Assembly: GCA_016271365.2 (NCBI GenBank)
Contig: CM028131.1
Span: 171,124,501-171,188,500, forward strand
DNA from: Neoceratodus forsteri
Taxonomy: Eukaryota; Chordata; Ceratodontiformes; Ceratodontidae
Direction of reading: 5' to 3'
Length of the DNA: 64,000 bases
The notes beneath the pieces were generated by a model. The model searched no databases, was not told the DNA's origin, and was given only the letters and a program-made list of their open reading frames with translations. Of the stretch, positions 10,106-19,461 are shown in pieces; positions within the stretch are counted from its first letter, which is position 1, and every line of letters begins with the position of its first letter. The position numbers were made by a program, and so were the translations under genes.

Positions 10106-11650
10106 TTCCAGGCACAGGCCTGAAACATAGAAACATAGAATTTGACAGCAGATAAGGACCACTTGGCCCACCCAGTCTGCCCATTTCCCTACCTAATGGA
10201 TAAGCTGCAGATCCTAGTTAATCAGCAGACTACTTTTTCCTACCCCTACCCCCTAGAATTGCCTTTTGACTGTCCCATGCATGCTTGAGTTCCACCACTG
10301 TTTTTGACTCCACAACCTCCTCTGGAAGGCAATTCCATGCATCCACAACCCTCTCTATGAAAAAATACTTCCTTACATTACCTCTGAGCCACCCCTCCCA
10401 TCTTCAAATTGTGCCCCCTTGTCCTTGCACACCTCTTTTTCTGAAAGATGCTACCCTCTTGGACTTTGTTGATTCCCTTGAGGAACTTAAAAGTTTCTAT
10501 CATATCCCCCTTCTCCCTCCTTTCCTCGAGGCTATACATATTAAGCTCCTTAAGTTTCTCTTCATATGTCTTACTGTGCAGACCCTGCACCATTTTAGTT
10601 GCCCTCCTCTAGACAGCTTCCATCCTGTCTATGTCTTTGCAGAGATTGGGTATCCAGAACTGCACACGATACTCCAGATGGGATCTCACCAGCTGTCTGT
10701 ACAGAGGGATAACAATTTCCTGTTTTCTACTGGTGATGCCTCTCCCTATGCATCCCAGTATCCCCCAGCCCTTCTTACTGCCCTCTCACATTGCTTGCCC
10801 ACCTTTATGTCATCTGATATGACTACCCCCAGGTCCTTTTCCATTTTTGTTGTTGTTAGTATCTCGCCCCCCATTGTGTACTCTTCCCCTGGGTTTTTGT
10901 TTCCCAGGTGCATTACCTTGCACTTCTTAGCATTGAATCTAAGCTGCCATACATTTGACCATTCCTCTAACCTTGCCAAGTCCCTTCTCATCCTTTCCAC
11001 CCCACCTTGTGCATCAATTCTGTTGCAGATCTTTGTGTCATCTGCAAAGAGACATACTTTTCCTTCCAGTACCTCTGCAATGTCGCTTATAAAGACATTG
11101 AAGAGGACTGGTCCTGATACTGAACCCTGTGGTACCCCACTAGTAACCCCCCTTTCTTCAGAGTGGACTCCATTTACTATTACCCTCTGTGTCCTATTCT
11201 CCAGCCAATTCTTTACCCAGGCTATCATCTTGGGACCCACTCCCAGGCTGGCTAACTTGTATATTAATCTTTTGTGTGGGACTGTGTCAAATGCTTTGCT
11301 AAAGTCTAGGTAGGCCCTGTCCACAGCCCCTCCCTGATCTACTACTTTTGTCACCCAGTCAAAGAAATCTATTAGATTCGTCTGGCATGATCTTCCTGCT
11401 GTGAAACCATGCTGCCTTGGGTCCTGTGCCCCTCTGACCTCTAGGTACTCGACAATTCTTTCCTTCAGAGGTGATTCCATCATTTTCCCTGTTACTGAGG
11501 TTAAACTAACAGGTCTGTAGTTTCCCGCTTCTGCCCTGCTCCCACTTTTGTGAAGTGGAATCCCAATTGCCCTCCTCCAGTCCTCAGGTGCCACCCCATC
11601 CTCCTATGATTTGTTAAAGAGCCTGGCTCTTTGCGACACTGTGGACAGAA
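10106..11650 (-). mobile_element. LINE-A copy 1 (CR1/jockey-type), 3' half
   Basis: This 5'-truncated non-LTR retrotransposon is read on the minus strand. Its 3' terminus at 10106-10135 is a repeated CATAGAAACATAGAA motif. Upstream lie the C-terminal 'LEYC..' region and the reverse transcriptase at 10746-11594. The same 3' end and protein occur at 27.0-27.79 kb on the other strand. Sequence identity between the copies is visible through the whole RT. The 5' boundary near 11650 is approximate: coding similarity fades there with no target duplication. The long plus-strand frame across 10285-11313 is an antisense shadow of this element. Confidence 0.88.
10746..11594 (-). pseudogene. LINE-A reverse transcriptase domain, long open frame
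   Basis: The 282-residue frame contains the RT blocks in order: 'AGNYRPVSLTSVTGKMMES' near residue 22, 'QHGFTAGRSCQTNLIDFF' near 60, 'VDRAYLDFSKAFDTVPHKRL' (box A) near 90, 'VTSGVPQGSVSGPVLFNVF' (box B) near 150 and 'LFADDTKI' (catalytic FADD, box C) near 183. It ends after the palm/thumb junction. These blocks match CR1/jockey-superfamily LINEs rather than L1. The frame is open for 282 codons but lacks the endonuclease upstream, and its continuation to 10378 lies in another frame. The copy is therefore defective, though less decayed than its neighbours. Confidence 0.9.
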
Positions 11651-11759
11651 ATATCTTGAGTCTTTTCTGATGTCTTTTTTTTGTAGCATACATCTCTTTA
11701 ATTTTTCTTACCAGTATGCAGGCCTCTTTCCTGTTTAGTGGTCATCACTATCTTTCATG

Positions 11760-12043
11760 GAAACATAGAAATTGTTGGCAGAGAAGGACCACCAGGCCCA
11801 TCTAGTCTGCCAGTAAGCTCAACACTTTCCACCCATTTTGTACTCTGCCCTGGCTTTCTGTATCCTAAGTGCAGGATTTGGCACTTTTTTGCATTGAAAG
11901 CCAGCTGCCACTCCCTTGATCTCTCCTCTATTTGTCTCAGATCTCTACACATTCTTTCCACCTTCTCTGGAGTGTTCAACCTATTGCAGATTTTGGTGTC
12001 ATCTGCAAAAAGGCAGACCTTCCCTTTCAGTTCATCTGCAATG
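11760..12043 (-). mobile_element. LINE-A copy 2, 3'-side segment (left of the DIRS insertion)
   Basis: Begins with the same ACATAGAAATT / 'CATCTAGTCTGCC' 3' terminus, then jumps by internal deletion into the RT C-terminus. The minus strand reads 'MNTPEKVERMCRDLRQIEE', 'WQLAFNAKKCQILHLGYR', matching copy 1 'FNAKKCKVMHLGNK'. The match breaks exactly after CTGCAATG at 12043. It resumes at 18259 with CCACTTACAAAGACATTAA, which is the next LINE-A sequence by comparison with copy 1 at 11077-11101. Confidence 0.85.
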
Positions 12044-12183
12044 AGATTTACTCACCTGGTAAAAGTGATTGTATGAGTACCCTTTATAGTACTCTGCAGT
12101 CAAAACCAGTGGGTATTCCTCGTCCATCCTATAGGTTGATATATGATCCAATCAAATCAAAGAGGGCAAGGACATACCTCTAT
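12044..12183 (+). repeat. DIRS left inverted terminal repeat
   Basis: Starts GATTTACTCACCTGG after the flanking ATG, then GTACCCTTTATAGTACTC, GTGGGTATTCCTCG and 'GGGCAAGGACATACCTC'. From about 12074 to 12183 it is the reverse complement of 18143-18250 with few differences. The first ~30 bases are absent from the other terminus but present in the ICR, as in DIRS elements with unequal ends. Confidence 0.85.
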
Positions 12184-12602
12184 ACTCATCAGAATATCTC
12201 CAGTGTGATTCTTCCCTAGCCATACTGTGGAAAAAACATAGACATACAAGCCGGGAGAGGAGATACAGTAGACAAGCAGTCACAAGAAAGATGACCTCTT
12301 TCTTGAGTGATGTCCTCTCTAGCTAGTGCCTAGTAGCCCTTACTATGGTATAGAAGATAACAGAAAAACTTATTCAGGTGTTGTTCAGTACTCACACATT
12401 TTTTTTTTTTTATGTATTCATTACGTGATATTGAACTGCAATCGTTTCTTGCTATAATATGAATCTTATAGGCCATATGACATGGGCCTAAACCTTAACA
12501 ATTGATATATTTCACTAATATGGTCCTGGACTTCAGATGACATGACATTAGTGCCCTTTATTGACCCCAACCCTTGGCGTAATCTGCCGTCCCAGGCGGG
12601 GC

Positions 12603-12705
12603 TGCAGAGTACTATAAAGGGTACTCATACAATCACCTTTACCAGTTGAGTAAATCCCATTATATGTCATACCCTTTATAGTACTCCGCAGTCAAAATCA
12701 GAGGG
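12603..12705. repeat. DIRS internal complementary region (ICR)
   Basis: 12603-12658 is the reverse complement of the element's left end (AGAGTACTATAAAGGGTACT ... GAGTAAATC). It is followed at once by CCATTATATGTCATACCC and GTACTCCGCAGTC, which match the reverse complement of the right end (18222-18258). Joined copies of both termini are the hallmark of the DIRS replication model. The junction ATTATA..CC/GAGTAAATC is consistent with the ATG seen at the insertion borders. Confidence 0.83.
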
Positions 12706-12824
12706 ACATTAGTAGCAGTGTATATAGAGAAAATGATTACTCTTGGGTGGGTGAAGATAAGGCAGATTAGTATGCTGTTATATGGACTGAGCTCCTCCCC
12801 TCAGTATGGTTTTAGCCAAAGAAT

Positions 12825-14269
12825 TGTCCTTTCAGCAGACGTTACGTCTAGCCTGTAATGTTTGGTGTCTGTATGTATTGAGGACCGGACCAGTTGGCTA
12901 CTGAGCAAATGTCTGATATTGACACATTCCCTCTCTCCTCCCAGAATGTTGCAATTGCCCTGGTGAAATGTGCTTTGATCTCTTGGGTGGGGCCTGCCCT
13001 GCTGCCCTGTAGGCCTCACTAATGGTCTGTTTAATCCATCTAGCCATGGTGTCCTAAGAGGCTGCTCTGCCCAACTTTCTGTCCTTGATCAGGACGAACA
13101 GCCAGTCTGTCTTGCATATGTCACTTGTCATGCTAAGGTATTTCCTCAGTTGATGACCCACATCTAGTGGATGAGGGTAAGACATATCTGTGGTGACACC
13201 TATCTCTATGTAGGGCAGTAGTATGTCCTGGTCCCTGTGATGTGTGGTTACCACCTTGGACAGAAAGGAAAGGTACAGTCCTAAGAATGACCCTGTCACT
13301 GTGAGACGTTATGAAGTGCCCCCCTACCTGATAAGGCCTGTATCTCACCTATCCTCCTGGCAGAGCACACTGCAACCAGAAAAGCTGTTTTAAGTGTATG
13401 CCAGTGAAGGGAGTCTTGCCGGAGAGTGGGGGATTGTAGGGCACCTAATACTGTATTCATTTGCTACGGTGGGCACCTCTGTTTGACCCTTGGTGAATCT
13501 ACTGTTATAGCTTTAAGCAACTTGATTGTATCTGGGCGTGAGACAGTGTGCCCTACTCCTGGCAATGCATCCCTTATGGAAGAGATTGCTGATGCTTGAG
13601 TCCCGAGTGATGTGGGGCTTAGGCCCTTAGTGGAGCCTTCATTTTAAAAAAATCCAGAATTTGTGACAATCCTGCCATAGATGGTGAAGCTCCCATCTCC
13701 TTGCACCATTTGTGAAAGATTTGCCATTGTCTGTGGTAAGTCTTGTTAGTATATTGTCTCCGGGATTTCACCAGGCGGTTCACCATTCTTGTGTGATAGC
13801 CTAGGTTCGACAGTCTGTTCCTTTCAACAGCCAGGCCATCAGATTCAGGCTGGATTGGTTTGGGTGGAGGATTGGTCCTTGGGACAGGAGATCTAGCCAC
13901 TGGGATAAGGCCATCGGTGGGCTCACAGCTATTGCTTGAATGAGTGAAAACCATGGTCTCCTTTACCATTTGGGTACCACCATCACTACTGACGCCCCCA
14001 GGCTTCGAAGTTTGTGAAAGACCTTGGATATCATTGGGAGAGGTGGAAACATACAGGCTCATCTGAAAGTCCATGGGACTGAGAGGGTATCTAGTTCCAG
14101 TGCCTTGGGGTCCAAAAATATGGAGTGGTAATTTGGTAATTGCTTGTTGTGGTGCGATCTTGGGAGGGTCGCTATTGGAGGGATCCCTTTCAAGCCATGA
14201 GAGCTTGGGCTTAATTTCTTCAGTGGGCAAGGTCGCTATGGGAAGACCCCAGCCTTTATGCTGTTCCAT
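12825..14269 (-). pseudogene. Tyrosine recombinase of the DIRS-type element, decayed
   Basis: The N-terminal half is a 216-codon open frame (13619-14269). It ends in a core-binding fold typical of DIRS recombinases: 'NLGYHTRMVNRLVKSRRQYT', then 'YHRQWQIFHKWCKEMG' and 'ILDFF'. The catalytic half continues in shifted frames at 13054-13299 ('LSKVVTTHHRDQDILLPYIE', 'TDWLFVLI') and 12801-13019, where 'KHYRLDV' (near 12850) holds the likely nucleophilic tyrosine after 'AGQAPP'. The expected H-x-x-R box is not clean. In life this enzyme would integrate the circular DNA form. Frameshifts make it inactive. The first ~120 residues are Pro/Ser-rich with no known fold. Confidence 0.8.
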
Positions 14270-17200
14270 TGTGGGAGGCTGCCACTGTTGGGTTAGGACC
14301 CGCTACTGGAGGGAGTACCTTTTCCTTGCAGATTATTCTGTTGCATTTTAGCCCAGCTGCTGCAGCCTAGAATTATTAATGTCCTGTATAGAGTTAGTAG
14401 GCTCAGGACCTGATACTGGAAGGAGTACCTTCCCCTTTACAGATTATTCTGTTATCTTTAAGCCCCAGTTGCTCTGGTCTAAATTAACTATTGCTGTATT
14501 GAAATACAGTTACCTGGATCACATTTGAGATGCTGCTACAAATTACTTGATTGCATGCAGTTAGTGACTACATCAAGCTATGTTGGTCACCAGACTGAAG
14601 TCGTCCAGTCATAGAATGATGTGTACCCCTTGCTGCCTTAGATGCGTTGCTCGGATTCCCAGAGTCTTGGTGAATACTCGGAGTGCTGCTGCCAGACAAA
14701 AACAGTAGGCAGGTGTATCAAAGATGCTGTCCCAGACAAGAGCCATTTGACACCCTGTTCCACTAAGGGCAGTGTCCCTAGTGAGAGGTCTGAGTGGCAA
14801 TTTACCTGAAGGGTAGGAACATCTCATCCCAGTCAGGTGGATTGTGGCCACAATTACCAGACACCGATGTGGACATCTATGAATAGAGGGTGATGAAAAA
14901 ATACATTTTAATCTCTCTAGACCAAGGCATGTGAGGTATATGATACTCCAGATTATGAGAGGTGATTGCACTACATTCTTTGATTGAAGGACAGGATGGG
15001 GCTGAGGGGCATTGAGCCCATGAAAGTACAAAGCAGGTCATGTAATATCTGATACCTTTAACCCCCAGTGTGGAAATGAAGTCCTGTGGGACTCAGGGAG
15101 CCATCCGCTCAGGAGGTGTCTCATCCCATCCAACCAGATTCTAGTCATGGTTCTGTCCTGGCTCTGATCACAACATCCTAGCCCCCAGGTAAGGGAATGT
15201 GCTGGTCACAACCAGTCATGTAACAGGAGTACTTGTCTGGCTGGTTATATAGCCAGCTCTCAGGTAGTGGGGCTGTTGACTAGCATAGGAGGAACAGTTC
15301 CAATACAGGGTGTAGAATGGCCCCAGGGGGTCAGAGGATGCTGACAGACAAGGGCTGTTGAGGTCAGGACTGATGAAGGCCACCCGTAGTGAGTGGCCCG
15401 GCTAATGGGACATCCAAAACATGAGTCAAGGTAATGGACTATATCCTGACCACGGTGTAAGGCCAGTCAGTCAGCACTCCCCTCTGTTTACTGCGCTGGC
15501 CTTGCTTACCTCATGTGAGGACTCTGATGCCACTGTTGGGAAGGCATCCTGCATACAGTGTTGTCAGCCAGTTAGCCTGCCTGCCCCCAGCAAAGGACGC
15601 TGGGTATGATGGTATTATAGTCTTGGTTAAATATGTCCCAGTGGAGATGAGAATGGCCATTGATCTTTGAGTGGTCCTGCCCAGGGCATGGAGTTCCCAT
15701 GGCTCCTTGCCGACAGGGAGCCATCATCTGCCCTGTGCTCATCCTGAGTGAGACCCTATGAAGTATGGTCTTGCGGTACTTCCAGTGAGCTGAGCCTTGG
15801 AGGTTATCAGGGAGGTGACAGTGTATGCCTGCGAGATGCTGTCTGATTCATTGGGTCAATGTCTATTACTCCATAAGGGGGTGGGAAAACTCCTCAGGGG
15901 GAAAAAAGCTACTCCACCTGGGGGGATGACCCTGAGCAGAACCGGCTTGCCTGATAGTCATGTTTGGCAGTCAGATGAAATGCTGAAGACAACCACAGGT
16001 TACGTGCTGCCTGGCACATTTATTCTGCATCTCACTGGGTATTGTGCTCACATGAAAGCTGTAGGATTCAAAAGAAAGTCCCCAGGATTCTAGCTCAGAG
16101 TGTAAAGTACTGTGCTATACTGCCTCCCTGCTCAGCATTGTTCCTGGGCATGTTAGTGTCCCCCAAAGATACAGAGTGCCTGTCTAGGGCAGGAGTATGT
16201 GACTGGGGAAAGACTGCAGTTTAGAATAGGGGACCCATGCAAGATAGTGGCGACAAGTTATCATGGGAAAATGAGAGGTTTGGGAGCAATGAATTATGTA
16301 TTCTTGTCCCCATCAAGATGGAGCTATAATCTTGTGTGATTACATGCATGGTTGCAAAGCCCCTCCAGCTCTTGCGGCTCCATTTCTCAAAGGAGGCCTC
16401 AGAGCATTATGGGGCTTCTCAGACTCAACTGGAAAGAGGGAGAAATGGCCATGAGCTGTCTCGGGGGCATGGAGGACATGGATTTATTACCCCTGGGACA
16501 AGGAAAGTTCATGAAGAGCTCTGGAATGGTGTGAATGTGATTCAGAGAGGAAATGGTGACACAGGCGTGGTTCCTGGAGCTCGCTCTCCTGGTGATGCGA
16601 CCAGAGATAGCTCAGAGGTGCAGCTAATAGCTGAGGTATTTTAAATGAAAGAAAATATGCTGCTCCAAATTACTTAATTACAGGCACAGTTTCCCAATGT
16701 GTGAGTGGCTGTTGTGAGATTCAGTCCCAGGGCTATTGGAACTACAGCTTGATGCTTGAATCCTCTAAGCTATACTGCCTGCCCATGTATCATGCGGCCC
16801 AGTAATAGCTTTGTATGTTTGTATCTCTGACTCCAACATTTGGAGGAGGGGCTGCAGGAGACCCTCATCCCATGCTGTTTAGGGATTGTAGTCTGATACA
16901 TGGCAGGGTCTGGGAGGTTGCTGTAGGGGGAACCTCTGCTAGATCGTTGGCTGTTGTACTTGGGTAGGGGTCATTACGGGAGGGACCCTAGGCCAGAAGC
17001 TGGCTTTTTGGCTAATGTTGGTTCAGGACTCGCTACAGGAGGGGGTACCTGCCCCTATGCTGCATTATATTAAAGATGCTGCAGCTGCTGATTGTCCCTT
17101 CAGTTTGGGACAAAGCCTTTTGAATTGGCTGACAAGGGACCCAAGCAAGATGGTGGCAGGCAGTTCTCACAGGAAACCACAAGGACTGGAGCACTGTATA

Positions 17201-18010
17201 TTGTGCCTGTCCCAGACAAATGGCGCCGAAATCACATGAGATTTTGTGCAAGATTTTCATGCCCCTCCAGTTCTATGGATCCAGTTATCATGAGAGCTGC
17301 TGAGCACCATGGGCTCCACATTCTGGGGAAGGGTGAAAGGGAACATGGCTGGGATCTGTCTCGGGGGTGGAGTACCTGGATTTATGGCCCTTCGAGACAA
17401 AGGGACTACAGGAAGAGGCTGAAATTGGCACAAATCGGTGCCTGAAAAATGCCGAGGGTAGTAAGAAGGGACCTGGTTGTTTCCCTGCTCACACTCCACA
17501 GGGTAGAGCACAGAGTTGCAGCAGCACCACATGTATCAGGTAGACTGCTTGCTGCTGCATTTAAATGTCCCCAGATTCTTGTGGTTAGGTGAGGGACTAC
17601 AGGAAGCCCTCATTCCACGTTCCTTTCTTCCTGCGGGAGCAATTTGACTTGTTGGCGGTGCCCAAAGCGGTTGCTGTTGGATGGGCTTCTCTGAGTGGAG
17701 TGTTTGGGGTTCTCAGAGGGTAGGAATCACTATGGGAGTGGGACCCAAGCCCTGAGCTGTACAAAAGACTGATGTGGGCAGACACTGTGGGATCAGGAGC
17801 CTGCGACGGGAGGGGGTACCTGTCCCCTGCACAGTGCTGCATAGGTTATTCCACAGAATCTGATAGTCTTTTTTAGCCTAGCTGCTTCTGTCTGAGCAAA
17901 ATCCCTTAGGAATGTATAGGTTGCCTGAAGTAAAAGATAGACACTGCTTACAGTGGACTGCATACAGTTAGCATTATACTGAGCTATGCTGGCTACCAGG
18001 CTGCTTGTGT
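14100..18010. repeat. Internal long tandem modules of the DIRS-type element
   Basis: The core 'AGGACTCGCTACAGGAGGG' + GTACCT recurs at about 14297, 14406, 17028 and 17797. Other shared blocks pair 16220-16560 with 17130-17445 (CATGCAAGATRGTGGC, GCCCCTCCAG, CTGTCTCGGGG), and 16840-17065 with 17586-17845. A 'GCATGCAGTTAG...AGCTATGYTGG' block pairs 14550-14590 with 17955-17995. The unit is roughly 0.8-0.9 kb, diverged and partly deleted. This is where gag and RT should be. Frames are short and proline/serine-rich on the minus strand, so an expanded gag-like region is possible but unproved. Confidence 0.55.
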
Positions 18011-18142
18011 TAGTTAGAAATAAAAGGAAATGTACCTGTAATGATGGTGAAAGTTGTTGAAAGTTGAGAGCTGTTGGGAGCAGTTAGGATGTGACCAACC
18101 TATCTTGATGCACGAAGTAAACTGCAGATATTTTAATGAGCA

Positions 18143-18255
18143 GAGAGGTATGTCCTTGCCCACTTTGATTGATTGGATCATGCATCAACCTATAGGATGG
18201 ACGAGGAATACCCACTGGTTTTCACTGTGGAGTACTGTAAAATGTATGAAATATA
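18143..18255 (-). repeat. DIRS right inverted terminal repeat
   Basis: Contains AGAGGTATGTCCTTGCCC, AACCTATAGGATGGACGAGG and AATACCCACTGGTTTTCAC, the reverse complement of the left terminus at 12074-12183. The last bases before the flanking ATG are GTATGAAATATA, and the same motif in reverse appears in the ICR. Confidence 0.85.
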
Positions 18256-18273
18256 ATGCCACTTACAAAGACA

Positions 18274-19461
18274 TTAAAGGGCCACTGTCGACCTGATTTT
18301 CATCATATTATTTCTAGTTGAAATCCCACATTTTATGATTACCTACCCTCTCCAAAATTCACTGTTGTTGCAGTTTGTTTTGTCTGTCTCCTTGTTTAGT
18401 AGAACTGAAATGCATGGCAATGTATATTTATAAACAATCTTGTTTTGTTTACAGTCCTGGTTCTGTTCTTACTGCATGCCTCCTGAGCATTAGAAACATA
18501 CCCAAGCAGTGCAGTCACTCATGAAACAGTAGCCTTCTATACTCCCACTGCATCACGAGGGGCTAGACTGTGTTGTGGGTGTTCCCAAGTCCAAGAAAGA
18601 TGCATTTGGAGTTGCTCAAGGAATGTAAACAAACCTGTTTTGGTAGTGTAACACCAGTATGTTGGGCAGTCTGTTATTCACTTTTTTAAAGAAAATAGGA
18701 GTCAGAATCAAACTACCAGCTACATCAAAATTGTTCACAGAATTCTAGCAATCATAAAATGTGTTTTTTAAACTAGGGACATGTCGGCCTGGTGGCGTTG
18801 AGGGTTGACGTGCTGGATGCCATACCTCGCGCCACACCAGCGACCTGGGTTCAGGAATGAGCCCAGTCTGCAGGGGGTCAGCATGGGAGAGAGAGGATCG
18901 AGCATCCAGAGGACTGCTCTCCTCTCTTCTCTCTCTCTCTCTCGAGAGGGATCCAGGGGAGTCCAATGCAGCAGCAGCCCCTGGTGGAGGCCGGAGGCAC
19001 TACAGCACACAAGGGCTCACAAATGGGGCAGACGCTGGGCAGCTGTCTTCTGGATGTGGGTGGGAGCACTCATGTTGCGGGATGTACAGCATTTCACATC
19101 CCACGTCTGGGGCGTAACTAAGGAAAACACCCTGTCTCATGGATCGGTAACGGCACCTCCACTCTCCTGAACACACTCCACTGCCAGTTGCACTCCTCTC
19201 CTGGGCTGAGCCCAGTCTGGCCCGAATTCTAGATAGAGCGCCCTGGGCGGATAGGGCAGCTCTACCTCAGGGGGCTTAGAGCCGGGAGAATAGCCGGGCT
19301 GGTTCCAGGAACAGGAGGCCTCTCAGGCACAAAGGTAGAGTTGGGATCATTAGAGGATACTTGAGAGAGTTCTATGAGATGAAGGCATAAATAGAGTTAA
19401 AAAAAATAAAAATAAACTAGGGACACTTTGAGACCTAAGGGGGTTGACAGTGTCCCTTTAA
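18274..19461. mobile_element. T2/Kolobok-type TTAA-flanked MITE
   Basis: Flanked by TTAA at 18274-18277 and 19458-19461. The termini are inverted: AGGGCCACTGTCGACC on the left and, in reverse complement, AGGGACACTGTCAACC on the right (14 of 16 identical). TTAA targets with AGGG-starting termini are known from the T2/Kolobok elements of frogs; piggyBac also uses TTAA but has different termini. Without the SINE inside it, the element is about 0.54 kb and non-coding. It sits in LINE-A copy 2 between CTTACAAAGACATTAA and TGAGGACAGTCC. Confidence 0.78.
18769..19425 (+). mobile_element. SINE-X copy 2 (+ strand) with 13-bp target duplication
   Basis: The body is 18782-19412 (631 bp) between perfect 13-bp repeats TAAACTAGGGACA (18769-18781, 19413-19425). 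The head reads GCCTGGTGGCGTTGAGGGTT, then a B-box-like GACCTGGGTTCAGGAATGAG, and the tail is an A-rich run (19399-19412). It carries a (TC)n patch near 18920. It inserted into the right part of the TTAA-flanked MITE. This copy has the cleanest borders and sets the orientation for the family. Confidence 0.87.

Larger units (their letters stand above)
12041..18258 (-). mobile_element. DIRS-type YR retrotransposon with inverted termini and ICR
   Basis: A 6.2-kb element (12044-18255) interrupts LINE-A copy 2 and is flanked by ATG on both sides (12041-12043, 18256-18258). Its ends are inverted repeats: GGGTATTCCTCGTCCATCCT and its neighbours occur at 12104-12135 and inverted at 18190-18220. At 12603-12705 a short segment joins reverse-complement copies of the left end and the right end. 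That is the internal complementary region that defines DIRS elements, which replicate through a circle. A tyrosine recombinase remnant lies next to it, as expected at the 3' side. No reverse transcriptase, RNase H or methyltransferase is recognisable, so this copy is non-autonomous or heavily decayed. Confidence 0.85.

Noticed and set aside
10285..11313. 342-codon plus-strand open frame, the longest in the window
   Set aside because: It is the antisense of LINE-A copy 1; the minus strand carries the clear RT blocks and the plus frame has only low-complexity Ser/Pro/Leu text.
18274..19461. piggyBac element because of the TTAA flanks
   Set aside because: Termini start AGGG(A/C)CACTGTC, which fits T2/Kolobok better than the CCC-starting termini of piggyBac; no transposase is present to decide.
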